A stretch of 64,000 nucleotides of DNA from Gemmatimonadaceae bacterium (GTDB taxonomy: Bacteria; Gemmatimonadota; Gemmatimonadetes; Gemmatimonadales; Gemmatimonadaceae), in the NCBI GenBank assembly GCA_013697785.1, contig JACCWE010000101.1, positions 98,060-162,059 on the forward strand, given 5' to 3'. Position numbers and translations under genes: made by a program. Below, piece by piece: positions 37,206 to 46,439 of the stretch. Numbering within the stretch: position 1 is the stretch's first letter; each line of letters opens with the position of its first letter. Below the pieces are notes generated by a model that saw only the letters and a program-made list of their open reading frames with translations, did no database searches and was not told the origin of the DNA.

Positions 37206-39151
37206 GGCGAGTCTGCACGCTGGTAGGGATGACGTTGGTCGCGCTGGCTGCACGCGCGAACGTCGCCCATGCCACTACGACTGGCGAGACGAAGAGCGGT
37301 GAGGTCAAGTCGCTCGCCGTCGTCTCGGCTTCGGGACGCGCCGAGGTCGTGATCGCGGTCGACGGTTCGGTGAGCATTCAGGACTTCTCGCTCGCGGATC
37401 CGTCGCGCGTCGTCCTCGACCTGAAGGGGGCGAGGCTGCTGTCACCCACGCGGATGTATGATCACGTGCCTCGCGGCGGCGTGACCAACCTTCGCGTCGC
37501 GCAGTATCGTGAGAACACGGTGCGCGTGGTGATCGACCTCGACGCCGAGCACAAATACGCGGTCACCCGCGACGCGAACGAAGTGCACGTCGCGATCGAC
37601 GCTCCGGCCGGTGTGGCATTCACCGCCTGGCGCGCCGCGCCGCAGATCACGAGCGCCGTTGCGGCGGGCGATGCTGCCCCCGCCGATGTCGCTCCCGATG
37701 CTGCGATCGTGCACCCGACCTTCCGCAGGGCAAGCGTCGCTCCGGTGGCGCAGAACAAGTTTGCCGCCTCGGCAGCTCAGCCACGTATCACCGTCACCTA
37801 CCAGGATGCGGACATTCGCGACGTGATCGCCGCGTTCGCAGTCTTCTCCGGCCGCACGATCGTCGTCGGCAAGGGTGTGACGGGCAACGTTTCCGCAGAA
37901 GTCCGTGACCAGCCATGGGACGTCGCCCTCCGCGCGATCCTCCAGGCACAGGGACTCGCCGCGAAAGAAGATCAGGACGGCATTATTGCCGTCGACAGCT
38001 ACGAGAACATCGCGAAGCAGCAGGCGTCCGAGCCGCTCACCACGCAGATCATCTCGGTGAACTACGCTCGCGCTGCAACGCTCGTCTCCACCGTCAAGAG
38101 CCTGCTCTCGAAGGAGTGCGGTCCCGGCACCGTCGCGGGTACGACCTCCACGTCCAACTGCGCCATTCGCGGCGATGTCTCCGCGGATTCGGCGACCAAC
38201 CGTCTGCTCGTCACCGATGTCGCGTCGCGCCTGCAGGAAATCTCCAACTATGTGAAGGACCTCGACGTTCGCACGCCGCAGGTCTCGATCAAGGCGAAGA
38301 TCATCCTCGTCAACCGCACGAACATCGAGGACATTGGCGTCAGTTACGACTTCGGCTCCAACGGCACGTTCTTCAACGCGCTGATGCAGCGCACCGATCC
38401 GTCCACCTTCAAGCCGGTCGACTCGAACGGCGACGGCGTACCGGATGCAGTCACCGGCACACCGTTCTCGAAGGCGCAGAACGTGATCGAGATCGGCGGT
38501 AACTCGCTCGCAGCGGTGTCCAACGCCAATGCCCGCGTGGTCAACCCCGCACTCTCGCTCATCTTCTCGACTGCGCTCGGCAAGTTCAACCTGACGTCCT
38601 TCCTCGACGCTCTGCAGGAAGTCCGGCTCGCCGATGTGCAGGCGGAGCCGAGCATCGTCACGCTCGACAATCGCAAGGCCGAGATCCTCTCCGGTGAAGA
38701 GACGCCGATTCGAATCATCGATATCGGATCGCTCAGCCAGGGCGGAACGGCGGCAACGGCCCCACGCGCCACGGTGTCGTTCAAGGAGACCGGTATCATC
38801 CTCACGGTCACCCCGCACATCACGAACAACCGCAAGATTCTGATGACGCTGCACGCCGAGCGCTCGCAGCTCCAGGCAGCCGCGTCTGATCTCGGATACA
38901 CCTTCCTCAAGCAGCGCGCCGACAACGAGCTCCTCGTCGGCGACGGCGAGACGGCCGTGATCGGCGGACTGACGGTCACCTCGGTGACGCAGTCGAAGGT
39001 CGGCATTCCGCTCCTCGTCGACCTGCCGTTCCTCGGCAAGCTGTTCGGCGAGACGCGCACCGAAGAAGACAAGAACGACCTCCTGATTCTGGTTACGCCG
39101 CACATCGTCGATGAAGGCGAGAAGCTCGGCGCTCCCGGTAGCGACCGTTAA
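37202..39151 (+). CDS. pilQ: Type IV pilus secretin PilQ
   Basis: This 649-residue outer-membrane secretin has a signal peptide, one AMIN domain (about 40-140, peptidoglycan binding), an STN/N0 domain (VTYQDADIRDVIAAFAVFSGRTIVV), an N1 domain with NRLLVTDVASRLQEI, and the secretin channel domain with VQAEPSIVTLDNRKAEI and the VPFLGKLFG-type end (DLPFLGKLFGETRTEEDKNDL). Many PilQ proteins have two AMIN repeats; this one has one. It is the last assembly gene of the operon and is followed after 19 bases by a large lipoprotein gene. Confidence 0.94.
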   Translation: MRRVCTLVGMTLVALAARANVAHATTTGETKSGEVKSLAVVSASGRAEVVIAVDGSVSIQDFSLADPSRVVLDLKGARLLSPTRMYDHVPRGGVTNLRVAQYRENTVRVVIDLDAEHKYAVTRDANEVHVAIDAPAGVAFTAWRAAPQITSAVAAGDAAPADVAPDAAIVHPTFRRASVAPVAQNKFAASAAQPRITVTYQDADIRDVIAAFAVFSGRTIVVGKGVTGNVSAEVRDQPWDVALRAILQAQGLAAKEDQDGIIAVDSYENIAKQQASEPLTTQIISVNYARAATLVSTVKSLLSKECGPGTVAGTTSTSNCAIRGDVSADSATNRLLVTDVASRLQEISNYVKDLDVRTPQVSIKAKIILVNRTNIEDIGVSYDFGSNGTFFNALMQRTDPSTFKPVDSNGDGVPDAVTGTPFSKAQNVIEIGGNSLAAVSNANARVVNPALSLIFSTALGKFNLTSFLDALQEVRLADVQAEPSIVTLDNRKAEILSGEETPIRIIDIGSLSQGGTAATAPRATVSFKETGIILTVTPHITNNRKILMTLHAERSQLQAAASDLGYTFLKQRADNELLVGDGETAVIGGLTVTSVTQSKVGIPLLVDLPFLGKLFGETRTEEDKNDLLILVTPHIVDEGEKLGAPGSDR

Positions 39152-39170
39152 TCCGCTGAGACCTGACCAT

Positions 39171-41627
39171 ATGAATCCCAACTCCGCACGACTCTCCCCG
39201 GCGCGCCGCCTTGCAGCGGCCGCCTTCGGTCTGGCCGTCGTCGCCGTTATCGGCGCGTGCGGTGAGGGAAGTGGATCCACCTGCGCCACCTGCGACACCG
39301 GGCGGCCAGTGGTCACGCTGACGCAGACGTCGTCCACCGACTCCGCCATCGCGTTCACGACCCACGCGTCCGACAATCTCGGCCTCCTCACGGTCCACGC
39401 CCGCGTCACTGCGGCAGGACTCGCGGGCGGCTTCGACACGACGTTCACCAGCGCCGTGACGTCGGTCGACATTCCGTACACGCTCTCGATTCCGTCGACG
39501 ATTCCGACCGGAACGCAGATCACAGTAGTAGCGACCGCCATGGACGGCGCGCATAACGCCGCCCACCCCGATACGCTCGTGATCACGTCCGGTGGCGGCG
39601 GCGCCGCCGCGGTCATCGTCACGAACCCGCACAGCACCGACACCGCGGTCGTCGGCTTCTCGCTCGCCGTCGCGATCAGCGGCAAGTCCGCGTCGAAGGT
39701 CAAGGCGCTCGGCTACATCGCAAGTGGGGTCTTCGCGACGCCGTTCCGCGACTCCGTGATCTTCTCGAGTCCGTTGCTCGATTCGATCGCACTCGACACG
39801 GCGTTGAGTCTCGTCGGTGCGAGCTCGGGCACGCTCACGATCACGCCGTTCATGATCGACTCGCTCGGCCGCCAGACGCTCGGCAATCCGGTTTCGCTGT
39901 TCGTCACCAACGTGGTGCCGACCAACACGATCCCGATCGTCGACTTCTCCATTCCTTCACGCATCGAGAGCCGCGACACGATTCACGTCGAGGCGCGCGA
40001 CCGCTCGGGTGTCACCTGGGTCGGTTACGAGGTTCGCAACTTGCCCAGTGGCACGCCGTTCTTCTCGGCGGACTCGGTGGCGGTCCCCGCGAACACCAGC
40101 TCGGTGGTACATACGTTCAGAATGAATCTCCCGGTCACGTCCTTCCCGACCTCGCTGCAGGTCCAGGCGTTCGCACGCAATGCGAACACCCGCGACTACG
40201 CACGCAAGCCGGTTGGAAACGGCGGTGTGATTCGCACGGATACAGTAATCGTGGTAGCGGGGCTCACCACGCCGCTCGCGGCCGGTGGTCTCGTGGCGGA
40301 CGCACTCTATCACCCGCCCACCAACAGCATCTATCTGAGCAACATCGAGCGGAACGAGCTCGACGTGTTCAACCTGAACGACTCGACGTTCCACACGCCG
40401 ATTCAGGTGGGTTCGCGTCCGTGGGGTATCGCGGCCTGGCCGCGCGATCGCGACGGTACCATGGGCGACACGCTGCTCGTGGCGAACTCCGGCGGTACGC
40501 TGATCAGCTATGTCAACACGAATTCGCAGCGGGAAGTCTATCGCTACCCGCTTCCGGTTCTGCTCGCACAGTCCGTCACGTCGACCACCGGGTCGAACGG
40601 CCTGCTCACGGAAACGATCACTGACTACTTCTTCTCGGATCGTCCGCAGTATCTCGCGGCGACCTGCCAGGGAGCGGTTACCCCCGGCACGCCTTGCGGC
40701 AACGTGGTGCTCGTCTACACGACCACGCCTACCGCCGGCCAGTCGACTCCGTTCGTCAACGACGGAACCGTACGCTGGGAAAATCTTCAGACGCACCAGT
40801 CGCACTTCTTCTTCGAGCAGGCGATGGGGCAGTCCGCGGACACGAAGGACACGCTCCAGGTCCAGCGTATCGCGGCGCAGGGTGTCGGTACGACCAGCGC
40901 GATCGTTCCCTTCCGTCAGCAATTCGTAAATTCGCCTACGGACACCGCGTACTACTCGATCGTGGTGAAGGTGCCTCTGCTCGGCTTCCGCGACACCACG
41001 TACACGCGCAATTCCGGAAACTTCCGGCGCGCGGTGCTCGGTGAGGGCGGAGCTGCAGGCGGTACGGGTACACAGCCGAACAGCCGCGCGATGCTCTACG
41101 ATGTCACGAGCGGCTTCACTACCTCGTTCGTCGACAAGTTCGGCGTCGGGCACGTGCTGCCGGTTCCAGTGATCGACAACGGTGTCTCCGGATCCTTCCT
41201 CGTCACCGATTTCATCGCGAACACCTCGACTCCGGTTTCCGGTGTGGCGATCAACTTCGATGGTGAGCTGGCCGGTGTCCGCGCCGACTCCACGTATCTG
41301 TTCGACAACTCGCTGCGCCTCCAGGGTCTGTTGCAGACCTCGTCCGGTAACGCGGGAATCGACTTCCACCCGCAGAACGCCGGCGTCCCTGCTCCTGGGC
41401 CGTCGCTCGGAACGCACCTCTTCTTCGCAGCGTCCAAGCAGCCGCAGGTCGAGGTGTACAACACGAACTTCTACGCACGCTGCCTCGTCGTCCCGACTCG
41501 CGATCCTGTGATCGGTCCGATCAAATCTGCTCCGATCGGCGGCGGCAACGTGGTTCTCGTCGGTGCAACGGCACACGGTGTCGTGATCGTCACGGTGACC
41601 GCGGGGCAGTTGTCAGCCTGCTCCTGA
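39171..41627 (+). CDS. Large Ig/propeller-like lipoprotein downstream of PilQ
   Basis: This 818-residue protein has a lipobox ending VIGAC with Cys30, then CGEGSGSTCATC. The first part (about 45-370) is Thr/Ser/Val-rich and reads like two or three Ig-like beta domains. The middle (about 375-470) has YHPPTNSIYLSNIERNELDV and GSRPWGIAAW, typical of YVTN/YncE-like beta-propeller blades. No named family is recognised with certainty. It lies 19 bases after pilQ and before a strong terminator, so it belongs to the pilus operon. It may be a surface adhesin or a PilQ-associated factor (inference). Confidence 0.7.
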   Translation: MNPNSARLSPARRLAAAAFGLAVVAVIGACGEGSGSTCATCDTGRPVVTLTQTSSTDSAIAFTTHASDNLGLLTVHARVTAAGLAGGFDTTFTSAVTSVDIPYTLSIPSTIPTGTQITVVATAMDGAHNAAHPDTLVITSGGGGAAAVIVTNPHSTDTAVVGFSLAVAISGKSASKVKALGYIASGVFATPFRDSVIFSSPLLDSIALDTALSLVGASSGTLTITPFMIDSLGRQTLGNPVSLFVTNVVPTNTIPIVDFSIPSRIESRDTIHVEARDRSGVTWVGYEVRNLPSGTPFFSADSVAVPANTSSVVHTFRMNLPVTSFPTSLQVQAFARNANTRDYARKPVGNGGVIRTDTVIVVAGLTTPLAAGGLVADALYHPPTNSIYLSNIERNELDVFNLNDSTFHTPIQVGSRPWGIAAWPRDRDGTMGDTLLVANSGGTLISYVNTNSQREVYRYPLPVLLAQSVTSTTGSNGLLTETITDYFFSDRPQYLAATCQGAVTPGTPCGNVVLVYTTTPTAGQSTPFVNDGTVRWENLQTHQSHFFFEQAMGQSADTKDTLQVQRIAAQGVGTTSAIVPFRQQFVNSPTDTAYYSIVVKVPLLGFRDTTYTRNSGNFRRAVLGEGGAAGGTGTQPNSRAMLYDVTSGFTTSFVDKFGVGHVLPVPVIDNGVSGSFLVTDFIANTSTPVSGVAINFDGELAGVRADSTYLFDNSLRLQGLLQTSSGNAGIDFHPQNAGVPAPGPSLGTHLFFAASKQPQVEVYNTNFYARCLVVPTRDPVIGPIKSAPIGGGNVVLVGATAHGVVIVTVTAGQLSACS

Positions 41628-41651
41628 TCTCGCACGCGTACTAAGCTTTTT

Positions 41652-41690
41652 CGACCGCCCGTCGCGATCTGCGACGGGCGGTCGTACTTT
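41652..41690 (+). terminator. Strong intrinsic terminator of the pil operon
   Basis: A perfect 14-bp stem (CGACCGCCCGTCGC, 41652-41665) pairs with 41671-41684 across a 5-base loop. It is followed by TACTTT and preceded by CTTTTT-type sequence. It lies 24 bases after the lipoprotein stop and ends the pilM-to-lipoprotein unit. Confidence 0.85.
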
Positions 41691-41734
41691 ATCCATACGC
41701 GTCGTCACAAAAGTCGCTTCCTCGAGCTCACCAC

Positions 41735-42940
41735 ATGCTTCGCTTCACCACTGCCGGCGAATCACACGGGCCTGCACTCGTCTCGATTCTCGAGGGGATG
41801 CCGGCCGGCCTCGCGCTCCTCGCCGCGGATGTCGATGTCGACCTCGTCCGCCGCCAGCAGGGCTATGGTCGCGGGCGGCGCATGCAGATCGAGCAGGACG
41901 CCGTGCAGTTTCTCTCCGGCGTGCGCGCCGGCGAGACGATCGGCTCGCCGATCGCGATGCTCATCCCCAATCGCGACTGGAAGAGCTGGACCGAAATCAT
42001 GGACTCGGCACCGCGCGAGGGCGATCCGGCGCCGCGCAAACGCGCCGTCACGCGCCCGCGCCCCGGCCATGCCGATCTCTCCGGAGTCTTCAAGTACGAT
42101 CGCGATGATGCGCGCGACATCCTCGAGCGTGCATCCGCCCGCGAGACGACGGCGCGCGTCGCCGCCGGCGCGATCTGCCGGAGATTTCTCCGCGACTTCG
42201 ACATCACCGCCGGCAGCCACCTCACGCACCTCGGCGGCATCGACGCCGCACGCCCCGCTGACTTTCCCTCCGCTGCTGATCTCAACGCCGTCGTCGACTC
42301 CTCGCCGCTGCGCACGCTCGACGCTGCCGCCGAGCAGAAGATGATCGAGCGCATCGATGCGGCGAAGAAGGAGGGGAATACGCTGGGCGGAATCGTCGAG
42401 GTCATCTGTGACGGACTGCCGGTTGGACTCGGCTCGCACGTGTCGTGGGACCGGAAGCTCGACGGTCGCCTCGCCGCAGCGATCATGTCGATCCCCGCGG
42501 TGAAAGGCGTCGAGATCGGCATCGGCTTCGAGTCGTCACGCATCCCCGGCTCCGAGGTGCATGATGAGATCGAGCTCCACGCGAATCGCGCGCGCACCGG
42601 GAACGTGAAGCGGCGCACCAATCGCGCGGGAGGTCTCGAGGGCGGGATCACGACGGGCGAGCAACTCGTCGTGCGCGTCGGAATGAAGCCCATTTCCACG
42701 CTCATGCGTCCGCTCGGAACCGTCGACTTCTCGACCTCTTCGCCCGCAGCGGCCACGGCCGAGCGGAGCGATGTGACTGCGGTGCCGGCGCTCGGGGTGA
42801 TCGCGGAGGCGATGGTGTGCTTCGTCGTCGCGCAGGCGATGCTCGAGAAATTCGGCGGCGACTCCGTGAACGAAACCAGAAGAAATCACGACGCATACGT
42901 CGCGCACATTGCCGGACGAATCCAAGACAGAGCCGAGTAG
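41735..42940 (+). CDS. aroC: Chorismate synthase
   Basis: This 401-residue enzyme makes chorismate from EPSP using reduced FMN, the last step of the shikimate pathway. Visible signatures are MLRFTTAGESHGPALVSILEGMPAGL, GYGRGRRMQIE, RPGHADLSGVFKY, ASARETTARVAAGA, and near the end the GGITTGE and MKPISTL blocks. The FMN-binding residues are in these blocks. The C-terminus overlaps the aroK start by 32 bases. Confidence 0.97.
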   Translation: MLRFTTAGESHGPALVSILEGMPAGLALLAADVDVDLVRRQQGYGRGRRMQIEQDAVQFLSGVRAGETIGSPIAMLIPNRDWKSWTEIMDSAPREGDPAPRKRAVTRPRPGHADLSGVFKYDRDDARDILERASARETTARVAAGAICRRFLRDFDITAGSHLTHLGGIDAARPADFPSAADLNAVVDSSPLRTLDAAAEQKMIERIDAAKKEGNTLGGIVEVICDGLPVGLGSHVSWDRKLDGRLAAAIMSIPAVKGVEIGIGFESSRIPGSEVHDEIELHANRARTGNVKRRTNRAGGLEGGITTGEQLVVRVGMKPISTLMRPLGTVDFSTSSPAAATAERSDVTAVPALGVIAEAMVCFVVAQAMLEKFGGDSVNETRRNHDAYVAHIAGRIQDRAE

Positions 42941-43451
42941 CTCCAGCCCCCACGTCATTCTCGTGGGGCTTCCCGGCTCGGGGAAGTCGACGGTCGGCCG
43001 CCGAGTTGCCCGCCGGCTCGGCCGCCCATTTCTGGATTTCGATTCGGAGATCGAGCGCCGCGAAGGGAAATCGATCGCGCAGCTCTTCTCGGAATCAGGG
43101 GAGACCGGCTTCCGGGCGCTCGAGTTGGCGCTCACGGTGGAGCTCTCGAAGTCCAATGGGATGATCCTCGCGCCGGGAGGCGGTTGGACTACTATTCCTG
43201 GCGCGACGGCACTTTTACGGCCTCCCGCGCGTATGATCTACCTCAGAGTCAAAGCGGAGGTCGCGATCGGGAGAATCCTGCGTGGACGCAGGATTCGACC
43301 GCTGTTGCAGACGGCCGATCCGCTGGAGACGCTGCGAAAGCTGCTGGCCGAGCGAGAGGCGGGATATCTCGAGGCGGATCATGTTATAGACGTCGAAGTC
43401 GTTAAATCACAACATCTTATAGCTACAATAGCCCGTCTTGCCCTGACTTGA
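42909..43451 (+). CDS. aroK: Shikimate kinase
   Basis: This 180-residue kinase has the P-loop GLPGSGKS at 20-27, the shikimate-binding Asp in FLDFDSEIERREGKSIAQLF, GETGFRALE, and the GGG of LAPGGGW. It phosphorylates shikimate at the 3-hydroxyl. The start is TTG 42909 inside the end of aroC, so translation is coupled. Having aroC before aroK is common. Confidence 0.94.
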   Translation: MPDESKTEPSSSSPHVILVGLPGSGKSTVGRRVARRLGRPFLDFDSEIERREGKSIAQLFSESGETGFRALELALTVELSKSNGMILAPGGGWTTIPGATALLRPPARMIYLRVKAEVAIGRILRGRRIRPLLQTADPLETLRKLLAEREAGYLEADHVIDVEVVKSQHLIATIARLALT

Positions 43452-43501
43452 CAGCTTGACTACCTTGCCGAAGTGGCAGGGGAACGAACGAGCTAAGTCC
43501 T

Positions 43502-43530
43502 TTGTTTTTAATATATTCCGCGATTAGATA
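43502..43530 (+). promoter_or_regulatory. Candidate promoter of the smg-topA operon
   Basis: TTGTTT (43502-43507) and TAGATA (43525-43530) are separated by 17 bases in a short AT-rich island (about 43496-43530) that stands out in this GC-rich window. Both boxes are imperfect. The location before smg-topA makes a promoter plausible. Confidence 0.35.
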
Positions 43531-43593
43531 CGATTCGCGCTGATTCTGTGGCGCTGGCCTGCGGCAATCGTTGATAGTGTGCAGCTGGCCTTT

Positions 43594-43600
43594 GGGAGGC
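43594..43600 (+). promoter_or_regulatory. Ribosome binding site of smg
   Basis: GGGAGGC lies 3 bases before ATG 43604. It supports that start over the upstream TTG 43571. Confidence 0.6.
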
Positions 43601-43603
43601 AGT

Positions 43604-43840
43604 ATGACATTCCGAGTGCTCGGACCGCACGAGCGGGGACGCTTCGCACCAGACGCATGGGGGCACCTCATTTCCCTGAGCGGCTCGGGCTTGCTGTCCG
43701 CCGCCGAGCTGGAGCAGCTGATCGAGCGAGCGCTTCAGCAGATTGACGGACGCATCGCAATCGACGACATACGAGCACTCATGGAAGGCGTGGGCTATCT
43801 CGATGATGGCCTCAACGGCGACAATGTGACGGTGCACTGA
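43604..43840 (+). CDS. smg: Smg/DUF494-like small protein
   Basis: This 78-residue protein (TFRVLGPHERGRFAPDAWG, then LLSAAELEQLIERALQQIDGRIAIDDI) resembles the C-terminal half of the DUF494/Smg family. Smg proteins are about 150 residues in proteobacteria and are usually encoded just before topA, as here. The N-terminal half is absent. The function is unknown. The stop is 3 bases before topA. Confidence 0.7.
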   Translation: MTFRVLGPHERGRFAPDAWGHLISLSGSGLLSAAELEQLIERALQQIDGRIAIDDIRALMEGVGYLDDGLNGDNVTVH

Positions 43841-43843
43841 TAA

Positions 43844-46393
43844 ATGGCAACGAAGAAGAAGGCAAAGACGGCAACGGCGAAGCGCGCAAAGCGGGCGAAG
43901 GCGGATCCTCGGGACATCGTGGGAGCGCCCGAGTCCGAGGGCGGTGCGATTGCGCTCGTAACGAAGAAGCCGCGCGCGAAGAAGGCGATCAGCGCGGCGG
44001 CCGCCTCTCCTGCGGCGGCGCGGAAGCGCGCGCCCGCGAAAAAGAAGTCCTCGCGCAATGACATTCCGGAGCTCGACGTTCCTGGGATGGCGGGAAAGTC
44101 GCTCGTGATCGTCGAGTCCCCCGCGAAGGCGAAGACGATCGGCAAGTATCTGGGCTCCGAATATCGCGTTCGCGCGACGGTCGGTCACGTCCGCGATCTT
44201 CCCGAGAAGGGGCTCGGCATCGACATCGAGCACGGCTTCGCGCCCAAGTACGTGCCGGTTCCCGGCAAGGAGAAGACGCTCGCCGAGCTGCGCGGAGCGG
44301 CGCGCGTCGCATCGCACGTCTATATCGCGACAGATCCTGATCGCGAGGGCGAGGCGATCGCGTGGCACGTGGCCGAGACGATCAAGCAGAAGGGCGCGCC
44401 CGCACCGGAGCGCGTGCTCTTCCACGAGATCACGAGCGATGCGGTGCACGCCGCGATCGCGAACGCGGGCGTCATCGACGAGAAGAAGGTGCACGCGCAG
44501 CAGGCGCGACGCGTGCTCGACCGACTCGTCGGCTACAAGGCGAGCCCGCTACTATGGAAGACGGTTCGAAAGGGACTGTCCGCGGGACGGGTGCAGACGG
44601 TCGCGCTCAGGCTCATCGTCGAACGCGAGCGCGACATCCGCGCGTTCAACCCGGTCGAGTATTGGTCGATCGAGGCGCTGCTCGAGAAGGAAGGGCAGAA
44701 GTTCACGGCGAGATTGCATCAGGTAAACGGGAAAAAGACGGAGCTGTCCAACGAGAGCGACACGATGGACATCGTCAACGCCGTGAAGTCTCGCGATGCA
44801 TTCCAGGTGACGGATCTCCGCCGCCGCGAGCGCCGCAAGAATCCGCAGGCGCCGTTCACGACGAGCACGCTGCAGCAGGAAGGCGCGAAGAAGCTGAGCT
44901 TCGGCAGCAAAAAGACCATGCGCGTCGCGCAGGGTTTGTACGAGGGAGTCGAGCTGGGCCCCGAGGGCGCGGTCGGACTCATCACGTACATGCGTACGGA
45001 CTCCACGCGAATTTCCGAGCTCGCGGCGCAGCAGGCGCGAGACTATCTGACGTCGCTCTTCGGCGCGCAGTTCCTCGCGAAGGGCGCGCAGCTCTACGGA
45101 AAGTCGGGGCAGGCGAACACGCAGGACGCGCACGAAGCCGTGCGTCCCACGGATCCGACGCGTCGTCCGGAGCACATCAAGAAATTCCTGTCGGCCGAGC
45201 AGTTCAAGCTATATGAGCTGATCTGGAAGCGCTTCATGGCGTCGCAGATGGCACCGGCCGTATTCGATACGACGACAGTGGACTTCCTCATCGACGGCAA
45301 CGAAGGAAAGTCGCCTAAGGAACCGCGCGCGTATCTGTTCCGCTCGACGGGAAGCATCGTGAAGTTCGAGGGCTTCCTCTCGCTCTATCGCGAGGCGCAC
45401 GAGGAGGGCGAGGGTCGCGCGCTCGAGGATGAGCAGGCGCTCCCCGAGGTCGCGCTCAACGAGCGGATCCCGGTGAAGGAGATCGTTCCGAAGCAGCACT
45501 TTACCGAGCCGCCTGCGCGATTCAGCGAAGCGAGCCTCGTGAAGGAGCTCGAGCGTCTTGGCATAGGTAGACCTTCTACATATGCATCGATCATCTCGGT
45601 GCTCGCCGACAGGCACTACGTGCTACTCGAGCAGCGCCGCTTCACGCCCACGCCGCTCGGCGAGACCGTCTCCAAGATCATGGTGATGCAGTTCCCCGCG
45701 ATCTTCAACGTGGAGTTCACGTCGGGGATGGAAGGAGAGCTGGACAAGGTCGAGGCGGGGAGCATGGGATGGCAGGACGTGCTCGAGGATTTCTGGGAGC
45801 CGTTCTCCGTCGCGCTCAATGCGGCCAACGTCGAAGAGCTGATCGCGCAGGCGCACGATCTGTCGGTGCTCGAGACAGAGCGTTGTCCCAAGGATGGCGC
45901 GCAGCTCGTCGCGAAGGGCGGCATCTTCGGGCCGTATCTCGCATGCGTGAACCGTCCCGAGTGCACCTTCACGCGCCCGCTGGGCCGTGATCGAAAGCCG
46001 GCCGTGATGACGACCGAGATCTGTCACGAGTGCGGAAAGTTCATGGTGATTCGCCAGGGGCGCTCGGGCGAGTTCCTCGGCTGTAGCGGCTTTCCGAAGT
46101 GTCGCGGCACGCGTGCGCTGCCCACGGGCATCAAGTGCCCGAAGGACGGCGGCGACATCATCCAGCTCCGCTCGAAGCGTGGTGGCCGCGCGTTCTATGG
46201 TTGCGCCAACCATCCGAATTGCGACTTCATTGCGTGGAACAAGCCGATTCTCGAGGAGTGCCCGGATTGCCACTTCGTTGGTGCGGAGATGAAGTCGACG
46301 AAGGCGCGCGGCGATTTCCGGAAGTGCATGAAGTGCGGCAACGAGTGGGAGGTCGCGGCACCCGAGCTCGAGCCGGCGGTCGCTGCGGGATGA
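43844..46393 (+). CDS. topA: DNA topoisomerase I
   Basis: This 849-residue type IA topoisomerase relaxes negative supercoils. A Lys/Ala-rich N-terminal extension of about 80 residues precedes the TOPRIM domain (LVIVESPAKAKTIGKYLG, Glu91; DPDREGEAIAWH). The active-site Tyr382 is in ITYMRTDSTRIS. Four C-terminal zinc ribbons follow from Cys681 on, each with four Cys. The long basic N-terminal extension is unusual and could bind DNA. It is followed by trmFO after 46 bases. Confidence 0.96.
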   Translation: MATKKKAKTATAKRAKRAKADPRDIVGAPESEGGAIALVTKKPRAKKAISAAAASPAAARKRAPAKKKSSRNDIPELDVPGMAGKSLVIVESPAKAKTIGKYLGSEYRVRATVGHVRDLPEKGLGIDIEHGFAPKYVPVPGKEKTLAELRGAARVASHVYIATDPDREGEAIAWHVAETIKQKGAPAPERVLFHEITSDAVHAAIANAGVIDEKKVHAQQARRVLDRLVGYKASPLLWKTVRKGLSAGRVQTVALRLIVERERDIRAFNPVEYWSIEALLEKEGQKFTARLHQVNGKKTELSNESDTMDIVNAVKSRDAFQVTDLRRRERRKNPQAPFTTSTLQQEGAKKLSFGSKKTMRVAQGLYEGVELGPEGAVGLITYMRTDSTRISELAAQQARDYLTSLFGAQFLAKGAQLYGKSGQANTQDAHEAVRPTDPTRRPEHIKKFLSAEQFKLYELIWKRFMASQMAPAVFDTTTVDFLIDGNEGKSPKEPRAYLFRSTGSIVKFEGFLSLYREAHEEGEGRALEDEQALPEVALNERIPVKEIVPKQHFTEPPARFSEASLVKELERLGIGRPSTYASIISVLADRHYVLLEQRRFTPTPLGETVSKIMVMQFPAIFNVEFTSGMEGELDKVEAGSMGWQDVLEDFWEPFSVALNAANVEELIAQAHDLSVLETERCPKDGAQLVAKGGIFGPYLACVNRPECTFTRPLGRDRKPAVMTTEICHECGKFMVIRQGRSGEFLGCSGFPKCRGTRALPTGIKCPKDGGDIIQLRSKRGGRAFYGCANHPNCDFIAWNKPILEECPDCHFVGAEMKSTKARGDFRKCMKCGNEWEVAAPELEPAVAAG

Positions 46394-46439
46394 TCCACCG
46401 CGCGTCGACCACGACGCGCGGTGCGACCGCGAGTCGAGC

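Noticed and set aside
37442..39703. 753-codon minus-strand frame opposite pilQ
   Set aside because: It is antisense to a clear secretin and shows no protein-like features.
39957..41576. 539-codon minus-strand frame opposite the lipoprotein
   Set aside because: It has shadow composition (Arg/His/Asp/Val-rich). The plus strand has a lipobox and blade-like motifs.
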